From the NCBI RefSeq assembly GCF_003428875.1, contig NZ_QQRS01000001.1, positions 744,001 to 808,000 of the forward strand: a DNA stretch of 64,000 bases, given 5' to 3'. This document shows, piece by piece, positions 46,167 to 59,056 of this stretch; the stretch's first letter is position 1; every line of letters starts with the position of its first letter. Made by a program: the position numbers and the translations under genes. Under the pieces are notes generated by a model, which saw nothing but the letters and a program-made list of their open reading frames with translations, had not been told where the DNA came from and searched no databases. The DNA comes from Planomicrobium okeanokoites (lineage in GTDB: Bacteria > Bacillota > Bacilli > Bacillales_A > Planococcaceae).

Positions 46167-46628
46167 TCATTTTTTCACATTCTTTTCCAAATACTTTAGA
46201 TGAAGCAGGACCTCTTCCATCTCAAAGGAACTGAACCACCGATAATTTGAATCATCAATAATCCGGAAATGTTGGCTGACGACATTCTGTTGGAGTTTAA
46301 ACTCTCCCCGTTTTTCAACTTCTTTCCACCAGATCTTGCCACCCATCGTTTTCATAACTGGCTGTTCAATATTGTTAAAAGTAACTAATCTCACGACTTC
46401 CAAACTATCTTCCCCCAGTCCATTCTGGAGAATCTCACTTTCTTCGAATAAGGCTACACAGGTGACCACGACATTCCAGCCTGCAGCCACTCTTCCTTTT
46501 TCAATTTGAATTAATGTCTTTTTGGAGATGCCCAGAATTTTCGCCATTTCTTCCTGTGACAATTCTTTCTCCAGACGGATCAGTCTAATTTTTTGCGATA
46601 CGATGTCGATTAATTCTTCTTGATTCAT
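46167..46628 (-). CDS. XRE-family transcriptional regulator
   Basis: 153 residues. HTH at about 10-65: IRLIRLEKELSQEEMAKILG, SKKTLIQIEKGR. The C-terminal 85 residues (VMKTMGGKIWWKEVEKRGEFKLQQN, HFRIIDDSNYRWFSSF) form a small domain often seen after XRE heads in Bacilli, of unknown ligand. GAGGCG precedes the ATG. It is surrounded by three small membrane proteins and is the natural candidate to bind the palindrome at 47180-47193. Confidence 0.85.
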   Translation of the reverse strand: MNQEELIDIVSQKIRLIRLEKELSQEEMAKILGISKKTLIQIEKGRVAAGWNVVVTCVALFEESEILQNGLGEDSLEVVRLVTFNNIEQPVMKTMGGKIWWKEVEKRGEFKLQQNVVSQHFRIIDDSNYRWFSSFEMEEVLLHLKYLEKNVKK

Positions 46629-46700
46629 TTCAACGCCTCAGTTCTATTTTTTCTAATAAAAACACTTTTAACTCAGTAAAGATACTATGGAATGTGGTAC

Positions 46701-47132
46701 TTATATACTTCGGGATTTTACAAGGGATAATCCAGCGGCAAAAAGAAACAGCACGGATATTATTGAAATGATAATAGCTGTAATCAGAAAATCATCCGTC
46801 AACAATTCAATGCCATACCATGGTGTTATTAACAAGGCTATAAATGCTGTGGCCCAAGTTGCATCTAATATTTCCCCATTAGCAAGTGCTGTTAATACAG
46901 CAAAGAACAGCGTTACAAGCCAAAATAGCAGAAAAAATTTCATTACGGCCTGATTTTTATTCCGTAAAACAATGAAGAAAACGAAAATCCAAATTGAGAC
47001 GAAAACAAAAGTAATAATTGCATTCCTGATGGTTGGCGAATTTCCCATTAATGCATCTGGGAAATTCAGAACAAGACACACAATAAATGTGACAATGATC
47101 AACAAAATTGATAAAGTGACTTTCCGTTCCAT
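46701..47132 (-). CDS. Four-helix membrane protein, ITP-x-x-G type
   Basis: 143 residues, four hydrophobic helices (about 5-24, 36-56, 64-105, 112-137). Third helix motif ALLITPWYGIELLTDD is echoed in the protein at 45252. A GGGGGG-type ribosome site lies before the ATG. It is preceded by a promoter whose -10 is inside a perfect 14-bp palindrome. Function unknown; possibly immunity, stress or lipid-related like other XRE-linked small membrane proteins, but this is speculation. Confidence 0.68.
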   Translation of the reverse strand: MERKVTLSILLIIVTFIVCLVLNFPDALMGNSPTIRNAIITFVFVSIWIFVFFIVLRNKNQAVMKFFLLFWLVTLFFAVLTALANGEILDATWATAFIALLITPWYGIELLTDDFLITAIIISIISVLFLFAAGLSLVKSRSI

Positions 47133-47179
47133 TTCGTCCCCCCTGTTTTGAACTATTTCAATTCGATATTACATATTAA

Positions 47180-47213
47180 GTGTAATATTACACCTATTGA
47201 GTAATTTTGACAA
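47180..47213 (-). promoter_or_regulatory. Promoter with palindromic operator over the -10
   Basis: Minus-strand -35 TTGTCA (47208-47213), 17-base spacer, -10 TAATAT (47185-47190). The -10 lies inside the perfect palindrome GTGTAATATTACAC (47180-47193). This is the layout of a repressed promoter; it drives the 46701-47132 membrane protein and perhaps the XRE gene behind it. Confidence 0.65.
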
Positions 47214-47296
47214 TCCATATTTATTTGAATAAGAGGACCAGGCTATTGGACTTTATATTTTTACTCTTTCATTCTCCCTTCTTCCATTTAAAGAAA

Positions 47297-47358
47297 TATA
47301 AAAGGAAGGAAAAGAGGCTATGTCTTTCACCTCATTCCTTCCGATAAGCGATCATATG
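47297..47358 (-). repeat. Terminator with conserved head (copy 2)
   Basis: Head CATATGATCGCTTATCGGAA (47339-47358, minus strand) leads into hairpin GGAAGGAATGAGG / CCTCTTTTCCTTCC and TTTTATA. It ends the DUF1835 gene. Compare 40758-40814 and 48609-48687. Confidence 0.7.
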
Positions 47359-47377
47359 TTAACTATTCGCCTAGGAT

Positions 47378-48511
47378 TTATCGAAGTTTTATCCGATAAT
47401 GGCGCATGGATTTAGGGACACCCTTTATCTCTAATGTTCCGTTATATACTAATTGGCGCAGTCGGAACTCCAAATAGAAGTAATCCACAAACTCTTCCTG
47501 TTCGGCCACTAATTCACCAATTACTTTTGCAGTCAGGATGAACTCTGGGCTTTCCTGTTTTCGATGTAGACTTTCGAGTTTCTCGATGATGAGTGAATCG
47601 AAATAATCTTCCGGAACGGCCTGAATCTGACCGTTTTTCCAAATACGCAACACTTCCTCTTTCTGGGATAGAGAGCGCCATTCTTCTTGGAAGTTAATTC
47701 TTTTTTCTTCACTGAGCGTTTTGTTATTTTGTTCCTTCTGGAAGAATCGTTTCAGCTGCTTTGAATCCAACAGTCCTGTGTGAAAGTAGGCTGATTCGTC
47801 ATCACCGGCAATATATTTTTCGTAAAGTTCTGTGGTGTTCATCAGATATATCTTATTTGGCTTATCTCTCAATAGAGTAAGATAAAGGCGGAGACCTGTT
47901 TGTTCTTCAGCATTATTCCCATACCAGATATAGATGGGAACATGAGGGGCAATGTCTTCAATCTGGAGCAAGACATTTTTAAATTTGCGTTCATATTCAG
48001 TGTCTTCCTGCTCAAAGTTGATATTATCAAACAACCATTCTGTACGGAAATTCAGACCTTCTTTTTCGGGTATTCTCCACAATGGACCAATTGAAAAAGC
48101 ATCTGGAAAACCAATGACAGTCTTAGGTCGGTCCAATCCTAATCTCAGGGAGCCCGCTGGAGATTCTCCTGTAACAAGATGAACAGCATCTATTTGATTT
48201 TTAGCTTTGTTTAGCTGACGGTTTCTTTGAATTTGCTTGTTTATTTCGTCCGCCATAAAATCCAAGTCACGATGATTCATAAATATGCTTCTGCCTTCAA
48301 CAGGTTCTCTTTCATTATGAATAAACGACTCAAAACTCTCTGGAGATGCTAAATCATACATCTCCGTATTGCTACTATCAATAAGAGTCGATGCCGTTAC
48401 ATATTTATCTATTTCGATGCGATACATTAAAACAAGATTTTCTTCGACTAGAAAATATATGAATGGATAATTGACTCTAGTTTTGATTAAGATCACCCTT
48501 CCCTTTTCCAT
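47378..48511 (-). CDS. DUF1835/DUF3658-type protein with N-terminal extension
   Basis: 377 residues. From about residue 105, AVHLVTGESPAGSLRLGLDRPKTVIGFPDAFSIGPLWRI fits the DUF1835 start; the C-terminal LRIWKNGQIQAVPEDYFDSLIIE and the winged-helix-like end fit DUF3658. The first 100 residues (YPFIYFLVEENLVLMYRIEID) are an extra domain I do not recognise. No good ribosome site precedes ATG 48511, so the start is uncertain. Function unknown. Confidence 0.72.
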   Translation of the reverse strand: MEKGRVILIKTRVNYPFIYFLVEENLVLMYRIEIDKYVTASTLIDSSNTEMYDLASPESFESFIHNEREPVEGRSIFMNHRDLDFMADEINKQIQRNRQLNKAKNQIDAVHLVTGESPAGSLRLGLDRPKTVIGFPDAFSIGPLWRIPEKEGLNFRTEWLFDNINFEQEDTEYERKFKNVLLQIEDIAPHVPIYIWYGNNAEEQTGLRLYLTLLRDKPNKIYLMNTTELYEKYIAGDDESAYFHTGLLDSKQLKRFFQKEQNNKTLSEEKRINFQEEWRSLSQKEEVLRIWKNGQIQAVPEDYFDSLIIEKLESLHRKQESPEFILTAKVIGELVAEQEEFVDYFYLEFRLRQLVYNGTLEIKGVPKSMRHYRIKLR

Positions 48512-48608
48512 AACTTTACCATATATGGTTTATTACTAAGAATTCATATCTAAAGAATTTATCAGGAAATAAACCTTTGCCTAAAACTTCATAAAAGTAT
48601 ACTTTCTC

Positions 48609-48687
48609 AAAAAAAAGAGAAAATAAGCTTTAACCAGCCTATTTTCTCGCTCTCTATTTATGCAGCTTCCGATAATCTCATGATATG
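48609..48687 (-). repeat. Terminator with conserved head (copy 3)
   Basis: Head CATATCATGAGATTATCGGA (48668-48687) is followed 18 bases on by hairpin GAGAAAATAGGC / GCTTATTTTCTC (48637-48648 / 48617-48628) and TTTTTTTTG. It ends the gene at 48766. Confidence 0.75.
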
Positions 48688-48765
48688 TAAACCTAGATTC
48701 TTTTGAAGTTCAATTTTTGAAAATTTTATATCTAAATTTACATATAGGACTTATTGGAATCCCCT

Positions 48766-49275
48766 TTAATTTTGAGTGTAAATTAAAGTGCTAACAGAAA
48801 GTTGCGACGATTTACTGACATGTTCCTGGAACTCACATTTTTCTTCGCTTGAATTAAAATTGATATAAATTACATCTCCAGGATTTTGATTATTGTATGA
48901 ATAGAAACTAGAAGGGGGCCGATCATATTCATCGAACAACTGCTTAACTCGCTCACCTTGGTCATTTACAGAAAAAACTTTTGTATTATGTAGGGGAGGA
49001 ACTTCTTCATAATCTGAACTGGTACGCAATATTCCGTTTTCAGGAATTCTGAATATGACCTCATTATTGTTAATTTCCAACGGGGTTCCTCCGGGGTGAC
49101 CGTACCGAATCCAAGCACATCCCTTATAACCTTCAGGGATCAAATAAATATAAGCCACCTCTTGGTTTTTTGAACTATCCCAACTTATTGAATAGCCACT
49201 TAGGGCTAGGAGTAGAATAAATGCAAGAACAATACTGAGGACGAGAGAAATAAAAAAGAAAAGTATTTTTTTCAT
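48766..49275 (-). CDS. Membrane-anchored extracytoplasmic protein, DUF6843-like
   Basis: 169 residues. N-terminal hydrophobic helix 5-27, no lipobox. The block YIYLIPEGYKGCAWIRYGHPGG and EVIFRIPENGILRTSS resembles DUF6843 proteins of Bacillales. GGAGGTTAC precedes the ATG. Function unknown; the domain would lie outside the membrane. Confidence 0.7.
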   Translation of the reverse strand: MKKILFFFISLVLSIVLAFILLLALSGYSISWDSSKNQEVAYIYLIPEGYKGCAWIRYGHPGGTPLEINNNEVIFRIPENGILRTSSDYEEVPPLHNTKVFSVNDQGERVKQLFDEYDRPPSSFYSYNNQNPGDVIYINFNSSEEKCEFQEHVSKSSQLSVSTLIYTQN

Positions 49276-49412
49276 GTAACCTCCATATTTTTTATAAGTT
49301 TTGGAGAAAGAAGTAAATGCATTCTTCCGAAGCTATTTATACAACTTTTTCAGCTTGCATATTAAGTATAGCTAAAACTTTTAAAAAGATTAAATAATTT
49401 TTGGGGGTATTG

Positions 49413-49534
49413 CGTTCGCAAAAGTACACTTTTCTGAACACTTTTAAACCAGCTTAAATACGGCAAATTGAGCTTTCGTAAACATATCAATTCACTTTGC
49501 GAACGTTGGCAACCCCTCACATACATTTACGAAC
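49413..49534. other. Nested inverted repeats at the accessory/pyr boundary
   Basis: The gap 49276-49600 has no gene. It contains CGTTCGCAAAAGT (49413-49425) facing ACTTTGCGAACG (49494-49505), and TTCGTAAA (49475-49482) facing TTTACGAA (49526-49533), in an interleaved arrangement. They lie where conserved gene order resumes with pyrE. Origin unknown. Confidence 0.5.
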
Positions 49535-49600
49535 AAAAATGGAGTTTTGATTATTTTAAACTTCAATTCTTCGCTCCACCCTCAAAAATTCTTCCCAAAA

Positions 49601-49624
49601 GAAAAAGCCGACCACATGGTCAGC
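49601..49624 (-). terminator. pyr operon terminator
   Basis: GCTGACCA / TGGTCGGC hairpin (49607-49624), which includes the pyrE stop codon, followed by TTTTTC. It ends the ten-gene pyrimidine operon. Confidence 0.8.
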
Positions 49625-50248
49625 CCTTCAATGTTCCTGCCTTTAATCCTTCATGCCATTCCCGTAGCATCGGCAAATCCGCCTGCTCGATTGCTCCTGT
49701 ACTTGCCGCTTGTTCAACAAGTGCCGGGAAGTCGGTGAGCGTGTGGAATGTGAGACCTGCCGCTTCAATCGCTTCGACAGATTGCGGAAGATCGTATGTA
49801 AAAATAGCGACGATGCCGAGCACTTCGAAGCCCGCCTGCTGCAAGCCTTGTGCAGCTTGGATCACCGAGCCGCCTTTAGAAATCAGGTCTTCTACTATTA
49901 CGACTTTTTTGCCGGGTTCCACTTTGCCTTCGACCATATTGCCTTGGCCGTGTTCTTTCGGCTTGGACCTTACGTAGACCATCGGCAGCTCCAGCAGGTC
50001 ACTGACCCATGCCGCATGCGGAATACCGGCCGTTGCTGTGCCTGCCACGATTTCGCATTGCGGGTAGAATTCCTTGATCTTGGCAGCGAGTCCTTTGGCG
50101 ATTTCCTTGCGCACTTTCGGATATGACATCGTCAGGCGGTTGTCACAGTAAATAGGTGATTTGATGCCGGATGCCCATGTGAATGGATCCTGGGGACGTA
50201 ATTCAACTGCGCCGATATCCAATAAATGCTTGGCTGTTTCCTTCTTCA

Positions 50249-50252
<4 letters not shown>
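49620..50252 (-). CDS. pyrE: Orotate phosphoribosyltransferase
   Basis: Joins orotate and PRPP to give OMP, the fifth step of UMP synthesis. PRPP-binding [13 protein letters not shown] and [10 protein letters not shown] are conserved. The frame opens at 50264; ATG 50252 follows GGAGTGG and overlaps the pyrF stop (ATGA), giving 210 residues. Last gene of the operon. Confidence 0.95.
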
Positions 50253-52612
<2,360 letters not shown>

Positions 52613-52616
<4 letters not shown>

Positions 52617-55600
52617 CTGCCCGCCCCCATTTCTTCTGCAGAAAATGTCATCGATTCGATAACACGGAGCATGGCAGCAGCTGTATCAAGTGAAGTCAGG
52701 CAAGGAATGCCATTTTCCACTGATTCCCGGCGTATCCGGAATCCGTCACGTTCTGGCTGTTTGCCTTTGGTCAATGTGTTGATGACGATCTGTGCGTCGC
52801 CGCTTTGGATAACATCGAGCAAGGTTCTGCCTTCAGCTCCGATTTTGCCAATCGGTGCAACCGCAACTCCCGCTTCTTCAAAAGCCGCAGCTGTTCCGCC
52901 GGTCGCCATGATCTGATAGCCGATTGATTTGAAGCGTTTGGCAAGTCCGACCGCTTCCGTTTTATCTTTATCCGCCACCGTCAGCAAGACCGTCCCGTGA
53001 TCTTTGATTTCCATTCCGGCAGCCGCCAATCCTTTATACAGCGCTTTTTCGAGTGTCGTGTCCTTGCCCATGACTTCCCCTGTCGATTTCATTTCAGGCC
53101 CTAAAGTAATGTCGACCCGGCGCAGCTTCGCAAATGAAAAGACTGGAACTTTTACAAAGACGCCATTGACGCGAGGCGCAAGTCCTGGCGTATAGCCCTG
53201 GTCGATGATGCTTTGCCCGAGGATCGCTTTGGTGGCGATATTGGCCATCGGAATTGACATGATTTTGCTCGTGAACGGCACCGTCCGGCTTGAGCGTGGG
53301 TTGACTTCGATGACGAACACATCGCCTTTTGATATGACATACTGGATATTCAGCAAGCCGACAATGTTGAAGCCTTTTGCCAGTCGCGTTGTGTAATCCA
53401 CCAGTGTATCCAGCAATTCCTGGGAAATGTTTTGTGTCGGATAAACCGCGATCGAATCACCCGAATGGACGCCGGCGCGTTCGATGTGTTCCATGATCCC
53501 AGGGATCAATACGTTTTCACCGTCAGAGATAGCATCCACTTCGACTTCAATGCCTGTCAGATAGCGGTCGACCAGCACCGGATGCTCCGGGCTCGCTTCC
53601 ACAGCATGTTCCATATAATGGTTCAGGTCTTTTTCGTTATAGACGATTTCCATCGCCCGGCCGCCGAGCACGTAGGATGGCCGAACCAATACCGGATAAC
53701 CGATGTTATTAGCGATGACCACTGCTTCTTCTTTCGATACCGCTGTTTTGCCCAATGGCTGCGGGATGCCGATTTCATTCAATGCCGCTTCGAACTTATT
53801 GCGGTTTTCTGCGCGGTCTGTGTCTTCAAGCGTCGTCCCGAGAATTTTGACGCCGTTCTGTTCCAGCTTTTCAGCCAGGTTGATGGCCGTTTGTCCGCCG
53901 AATTGCACCACGACGCCTTTTGGCTGTTCCAAATCGACAATGTGCATGACATCTTCAATTGTCAGGGGCTCGAAATACAGTTTATCGGAGATCGAAAAAT
54001 CCGTGCTGACCGTTTCCGGGTTGTTATTGATGATGATCGCCTCGTAGCCCGCTTCTTTGATGGCCCAGACGGAATGCACGGTTGCGTAATCGAATTCCAC
54101 TCCTTGCCCAATCCGGATTGGGCCTGATCCCAACACGATGACGCTTTCCTTGTCGGTGCGGATGGATTCGTTTTCGTCTTCGAAAGTACCGTAGAAATAA
54201 GGTGTTTCCGATTCAAATTCCGCGGCGCATGTGTCGACCATTTTATAGACCGGCATCAATTTCTGCTCCTTGCGCCAGTTGTAGACCTGCTGTTCTGTCG
54301 TATTCCACAGTTTCGCGATGGTGCGGTCTGCAAAGCCCATTCGTTTCGCCTTTTTCGCCGTATCGAAATCATATGGCTGTTCTGCCAGCACCTGTTCGTA
54401 CTGAACGATGTTCTGGAACTTTGTCAGGAAGAACAGATCGATTTTACTCCAGTCGTGAATTGTTTCAATCGTCACCCCGCGGCGCAATGCTTCGCCAATA
54501 AAGAACAGGCGCTCATCACCCGCTCGGCGGATCCGTTTTTCGATCCATTCATCGCTCATGGCATCCGCGTTTTTCAAGTCGAGATGGAATTGACCGGTCT
54601 CGAGTGAACGGACCGCTTTCAGGATCGACTCTTCAAAAGTACGGCCCATTGCCATAACTTCGCCGGTCGCTTTCATTTGTGTACCAAGATTGCGTTTTGC
54701 CGCTTCGAACTTATCGAACGGCCAGCGCGGAATTTTCGTAACGACGTAATCAAGTGCCGGTTCGAACGCTGCGTATGTGCGCCCTGTCACCGGGTTCATC
54801 ATTTCATCGAGCGTCAGACCGACAGCAATTTTCGCCGCCAGTTTGGCGATCGGATAGCCTGTCGCTTTTGAAGCGAGGGCTGATGAGCGGCTGACCCGTG
54901 GATTCACTTCGATGATGTAGTAATTGAAGCTGTCCGGGTCGAGTGCCAGCTGGACGTTGCAGCCCCCTTCGATTTTTAAGGCGCGGATGATTTTCAATGA
55001 TACATTGCGCAGCATCTGGTATTCGCGGTCAGACAGGGTCTGGCTCGGTGCTGTGACAATGGAATCTCCTGTATGGATGCCGACCGGGTCGATGTTTTCC
55101 ATATTGCAGACCACAATGGCTGTGTCGTTGGCGTCACGCATCACTTCATACTCGATTTCCTTGAAGCCGGCGATTGATTTTTCAAGAAGACATTGTGTCA
55201 CCGGGCTGTATTTCAAGCCGCTTGAGACGATTTCCTTCAATTGCTCATCGTTATGGCAGATCCCGCCGCCTGTGCCACCCATTGTAAATGCAGGGCGGAC
55301 GATCACCGGGTAGCCGATGCGTTCGACAAATCGTTTCGCTTCATCCAGGTTGTGGATGATATCGGAGTCAGGAACCGGCTCCCCAAGTTCATTCATCAAC
55401 GTACGGAACAGGTCCCGGTCTTCCGCTTTGTGGATCGCTTCCAATTTCGTACCGAGAATTTCAATTCCAAGTTCATCGAGGATTCCGGATTCATCCAGTT
55501 CAATCGCCATATTGAGACCTGTCTGCCCACCCAGTGTTGCCAGTACTGCGTCCGGACGTTCTTTTCGGAGGATGCGGCTGACAAATTCCAGGGTGATCGG

Positions 55601-55801
55601 TTCAATATAGACTTTATCGGCGATTTCCGTATCTGTCATGATGGTCGCCGGATTCGAGTTGATCAGGATGACGCGGTAACCTTCTTCTTTAAGGGCCAAA
55701 CACGCCTGTGTACCGGCATAGTCGAATTCGGCAGCTTGTCCGATGACGATCGGGCCGGACCCGATTACGAGGATACTTTGGATGTCTTGTCTTTTAGGCA
55801 T
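52613..55801 (-). CDS. carB: Carbamoyl-phosphate synthase large chain
   Basis: Makes carbamoyl phosphate from ammonia, bicarbonate and two ATP. Two homologous halves, each an ATP-grasp unit ([15 protein letters not shown] near the start; [15 protein letters not shown] in the middle), then a C-terminal MGS-like domain with [13 protein letters not shown]. The frame opens at 55825; ATG 55801 (MPKRQDIQ) follows AAAGGAG and gives 1062 residues. In the pyr operon it is the pyrimidine-dedicated form (pyrAB in B. subtilis naming). Confidence 0.96.
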
Positions 55802-56888
55802 ATTGCTGCTCCTTTCGATTTGCACTCATCATTTCAATAAAACGGTCGAACAGGTAATTGGAATCTTCCGGTCCTGGTGAGGATTCCGGATGGTATTGGA
55901 CGGTGAAAGCCGGGTAATCCAAATGGGACAGCCCTTCATTCGTGCCGTCGTTTAAAGCCTGGTGCGTTACTTTCAAACGTGTGCCCTGTAATGTACCTTC
56001 ATCCACTGCGTAGCCATGGTTCTGGGAAGTGATTTCAATTTTTCCGGTTTCCAGGTTTCGTACCGGATGGTTGCCGCCGCGGTGGCCGAATTTCAGTTTG
56101 AACGTATCCGCTCCGCACGCCCGCGCAAACAATTGGTGGCCGAGGCAGATTCCGAAGACGGGCACTTGGCCGAGCAATTCACCTACCACTTGGACGCATT
56201 CTTCGACGTCTTTCGGGTCTCCCGGTCCGTTCGACAGCATGACGCCGTCCGGTCCCCATGCCAGAATTTCCTGCGAGCTTGTATTATAAGGAACGACGAT
56301 GACATCACAATCACGGTTATTGAGCTCGCGCAGAATGCCGTGTTTCATTCCGTAATCAATCAATACGACGCGTTTGCCACGTCCCGGGCTCGGATATGGG
56401 CGGACTGTCGACACTTGAGCGACCTGGTCCGTCTGGAGAGGCGTCACTTTCAGCTTGCTTACGACTTCCTCAACATCCACTTCTTCTCCGGCTGCTGTCA
56501 GGATGCCTTTGATGGAACCTTTTGAGCGGATGAGACGCGTCAGTTTGCGTGTATCGATTCCCGAAATTCCTGGGATGCCTTTGGTTTTGAACAGCTCACA
56601 AAGCGTCGATTTGCTTCTGAAATTCGATGGGAATTCCGCCAGTTCGCGCACGACCATCCCTTTGACTGCCGGTTCGATCGATTCGAAGTCATCGCTGTTG
56701 ATGCCGTAATTGCCGATCAACGGGTAAGTCATCGTGACAATCTGTCCGCAGTACGAAGGATCTGATAAAATTTCCTGGTATCCCGTCATGCTCGTGTTGA
56801 AGACGATCTCACCTACAGATGCATCGTCGCTTCCGAATGCTGTACCTTCAAATACTGTGCCATCTTCCAAAATCAAATAACGTTTCAT
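55794..56888 (-). CDS. carA: Carbamoyl-phosphate synthase small chain
   Basis: Glutamine amidotransferase subunit feeding ammonia to CarB. Class I triad: Cys in FGICLGHQL, His and Glu in [13 protein letters not shown]-terminal CPSase domain [18 protein letters not shown]. The frame opens at 56909; ATG 56888 has GGAGGAGG upstream and an ATGA overlap with pyrC (364 residues). B. subtilis name pyrAA. Confidence 0.96.
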   Translation of the reverse strand: MKRYLILEDGTVFEGTAFGSDDASVGEIVFNTSMTGYQEILSDPSYCGQIVTMTYPLIGNYGINSDDFESIEPAVKGMVVRELAEFPSNFRSKSTLCELFKTKGIPGISGIDTRKLTRLIRSKGSIKGILTAAGEEVDVEEVVSKLKVTPLQTDQVAQVSTVRPYPSPGRGKRVVLIDYGMKHGILRELNNRDCDVIVVPYNTSSQEILAWGPDGVMLSNGPGDPKDVEECVQVVGELLGQVPVFGICLGHQLFARACGADTFKLKFGHRGGNHPVRNLETGKIEITSQNHGYAVDEGTLQGTRLKVTHQALNDGTNEGLSHLDYPAFTVQYHPESSPGPEDSNYLFDRFIEMMSANRKEQQYA

Positions 56889-58165
56889 TGATGAGCCTCC
56901 TCCTGCCAAACGATTTTACCGCCGAATATGGTCATTGCCGGCCAAGCCTTGCACTGCCAGCCGCCAAATGGTGTGTTTTTCCCTTTTGATAAAAATTGTT
57001 CCGGGTCGATTTTCTGCTCTTTTTCGAGGTCTAGCAGCACCAGATCCGCTGTCTGATCAATTTTCATCGTGCCATACGGTAAGCCAAATACTTCCGCCGG
57101 TTTCCGGGTCATCCAGTCGATCAATTGCTCAAGCGTCCATTTGCCGGTCTCCACGAAATTTGTGTAAAGCAGCGGAAACGCTGTTTCGAATCCGACGATG
57201 CCGAACGGCGCCTTACCCATGCCGTTCGCTTTTTCATCAGCCGTGTGCGGCGCATGATCCGTGGCAATAAAATCGAGCGTGCCGTCAAGCAATCCTTCGT
57301 GCAGCGCTTCGTAATCCTCTTTAGCGCGCAGCGGCGGATTCATCTTGTAATTGGCGTCATCTCCCGGAATATCGTCTTCCTTCAGCAGGAGATGGTGCGG
57401 CGTCACTTCCGCTGTCACTTTAACGCCTGCGCGTTTTGCGTCGCGTATCACTCGTACAGATTCTTTTGTCGAAACGTGGCAGACATGGTAATGTGCGCCC
57501 GCCGCTTCCGCCAGCAGGATATCGCGCGCGATGTGGACCGATTCCGCGATGGACGGAATGCCTTTCAAGCCCAGTTCGCGGCTGCGCTTGCCGTCATGCA
57601 TCACTCCGCCGTATATCAGGCTGTTGTCTTCACAATGGGCGACAATTGGCATATCGATGGCTGCGGCATCTTTCATCGCTTCGAACATCATGCCCGCTTC
57701 CTGGATTCCGACCCCGTCATCTGTAAACGCGAAAGCGCCATTTTCTTTCAGTTCATTTAAATTCGTCCGTTCTTTTCCTGCTTCGCGAATCGTGATGGAA
57801 GCATACGGCAAAACCCGGATGTGCGCATTCTTTTCGATCAATCCGTTGACGTGCTGGAGGTTTTCTTTCGTGTCCGGCACCGGACGCGTATTCGGCATTG
57901 CGCAGATGGTGGTGTAACCGCCTTTAGCCGCTGATTTTGTCCCGCTTTCGATCGTCTCTTTCTGTTCGCCGCCCGGTTCACGCAAATGAACGTGGACATC
58001 AACAAATCCTGGTGCAACCATCCGGCCTTTGCCGTCAATCACTTCTTCTCCCTGTGCGGTAAGCTCTGCTCCGATTTCCTGGATCTTTCCATCAGCGACC
58101 CGGATATTCACCGGAACCAATTCTCCGTCTTGCAGCATGTTTACATTTTCAATGAATAAATTCAT
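56885..58165 (-). CDS. pyrC: Dihydroorotase
   Basis: Cyclises carbamoyl aspartate to dihydroorotate. Amidohydrolase with zinc motif [10 protein letters not shown], later His blocks in AHCEDN and CHVSTKES, and catalytic Asp in ATDHAPHT. 426 residues, type I. It starts three bases after the pyrB stop region and overlaps carA. Confidence 0.96.
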   Translation of the reverse strand: MNLFIENVNMLQDGELVPVNIRVADGKIQEIGAELTAQGEEVIDGKGRMVAPGFVDVHVHLREPGGEQKETIESGTKSAAKGGYTTICAMPNTRPVPDTKENLQHVNGLIEKNAHIRVLPYASITIREAGKERTNLNELKENGAFAFTDDGVGIQEAGMMFEAMKDAAAIDMPIVAHCEDNSLIYGGVMHDGKRSRELGLKGIPSIAESVHIARDILLAEAAGAHYHVCHVSTKESVRVIRDAKRAGVKVTAEVTPHHLLLKEDDIPGDDANYKMNPPLRAKEDYEALHEGLLDGTLDFIATDHAPHTADEKANGMGKAPFGIVGFETAFPLLYTNFVETGKWTLEQLIDWMTRKPAEVFGLPYGTMKIDQTADLVLLDLEKEQKIDPEQFLSKGKNTPFGGWQCKAWPAMTIFGGKIVWQEEAHQ

Positions 58166-58168
58166 CTC

Positions 58169-59038
58169 TCAATCTCTCCCTTTCATTGCGTATTCCAGAA
58201 CGGCCATCCGGATAAAAACTCCGTTTGCCATTTGTTTGAAGATCCGGGAACGTTCACATTCGACCAGGCTGTCGGCAATTTCGACACCTCTGTTAATGGG
58301 GGCAGGATGCATGATGATCGCCGAACTCTTCATCTTCTTTTCACGTTCGACCGTCAGCCCGTAGCTTTGATGATATTGCTCTTTTGTCATTGATTGTCCG
58401 CCCGTATGGCGCTCGTGCTGGACGCGAAGCAGCATCAGCACATCCGTTTCTTCTATATAATCATCCAAGCGGTCTGAAGTTTCATACCCCCCGCTCCATT
58501 CCGGCGGACAGACAAAACTTACTTTGGCGCCCAATTGCTTGAGCGCTGCGGCGTTCGATTTCGCCACGCGGCTATGTGCGATGTCGCCTGCAATCGTCAC
58601 GTGTAGATTTTCAAAGCCGCCGAATTCCTGCTGTATCGTGTACAGGTCGAGCAGTGATTGTGTCGGATGCTGCCCTGAGCCGTCACCGCCGTTGATCACC
58701 GCGAGCCGGATTCCTTCAAGCTGCCGGTAATATTCTTCTTCGCTGTGGCGGATGACCACCGCGTCTACTCCGATCGCTTCCAGCGTCTTCACCGTATCGT
58801 ACAGCGTTTCGCCTTTCAGGACACTGGAAAATCCCGTTTCAAAAGGCAATGCCGCAATCCCCAGTTTATGCTCCGCCATTTCAAAACTCATCTTCGTGCG
58901 GGTGCTCGGTTCAAAGAACAGATTGGCGATTGTTCCGCCAAGTTTCAGCTCTTCATCTTTTTCAAAAGCGGCCGCGCGCCCGATCAAATTCAGTATTGAT
59001 TCATTCGTCAACGTGTTCATGGTCAATAAATTCGGCAT
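58169..59038 (-). CDS. pyrB: Aspartate carbamoyltransferase catalytic chain
   Basis: Condenses carbamoyl phosphate with aspartate. Carbamoyl-phosphate motif FFEPSTRTKMSFE, HPTQSLLDL and LRVQHERH are conserved; no regulatory chain is needed in Bacilli. The frame opens at 59104 inside the attenuator, but ATG 59038 (MPNLLTMNTL) follows AAGGGGACGG and aligns with B. subtilis PyrB; 289 residues. Confidence 0.95.
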   Translation of the reverse strand: MPNLLTMNTLTNESILNLIGRAAAFEKDEELKLGGTIANLFFEPSTRTKMSFEMAEHKLGIAALPFETGFSSVLKGETLYDTVKTLEAIGVDAVVIRHSEEEYYRQLEGIRLAVINGGDGSGQHPTQSLLDLYTIQQEFGGFENLHVTIAGDIAHSRVAKSNAAALKQLGAKVSFVCPPEWSGGYETSDRLDDYIEETDVLMLLRVQHERHTGGQSMTKEQYHQSYGLTVEREKKMKSSAIIMHPAPINRGVEIADSLVECERSRIFKQMANGVFIRMAVLEYAMKGRD

Positions 59039-59056
59039 ATTCCCGTCCCCTTCCAT

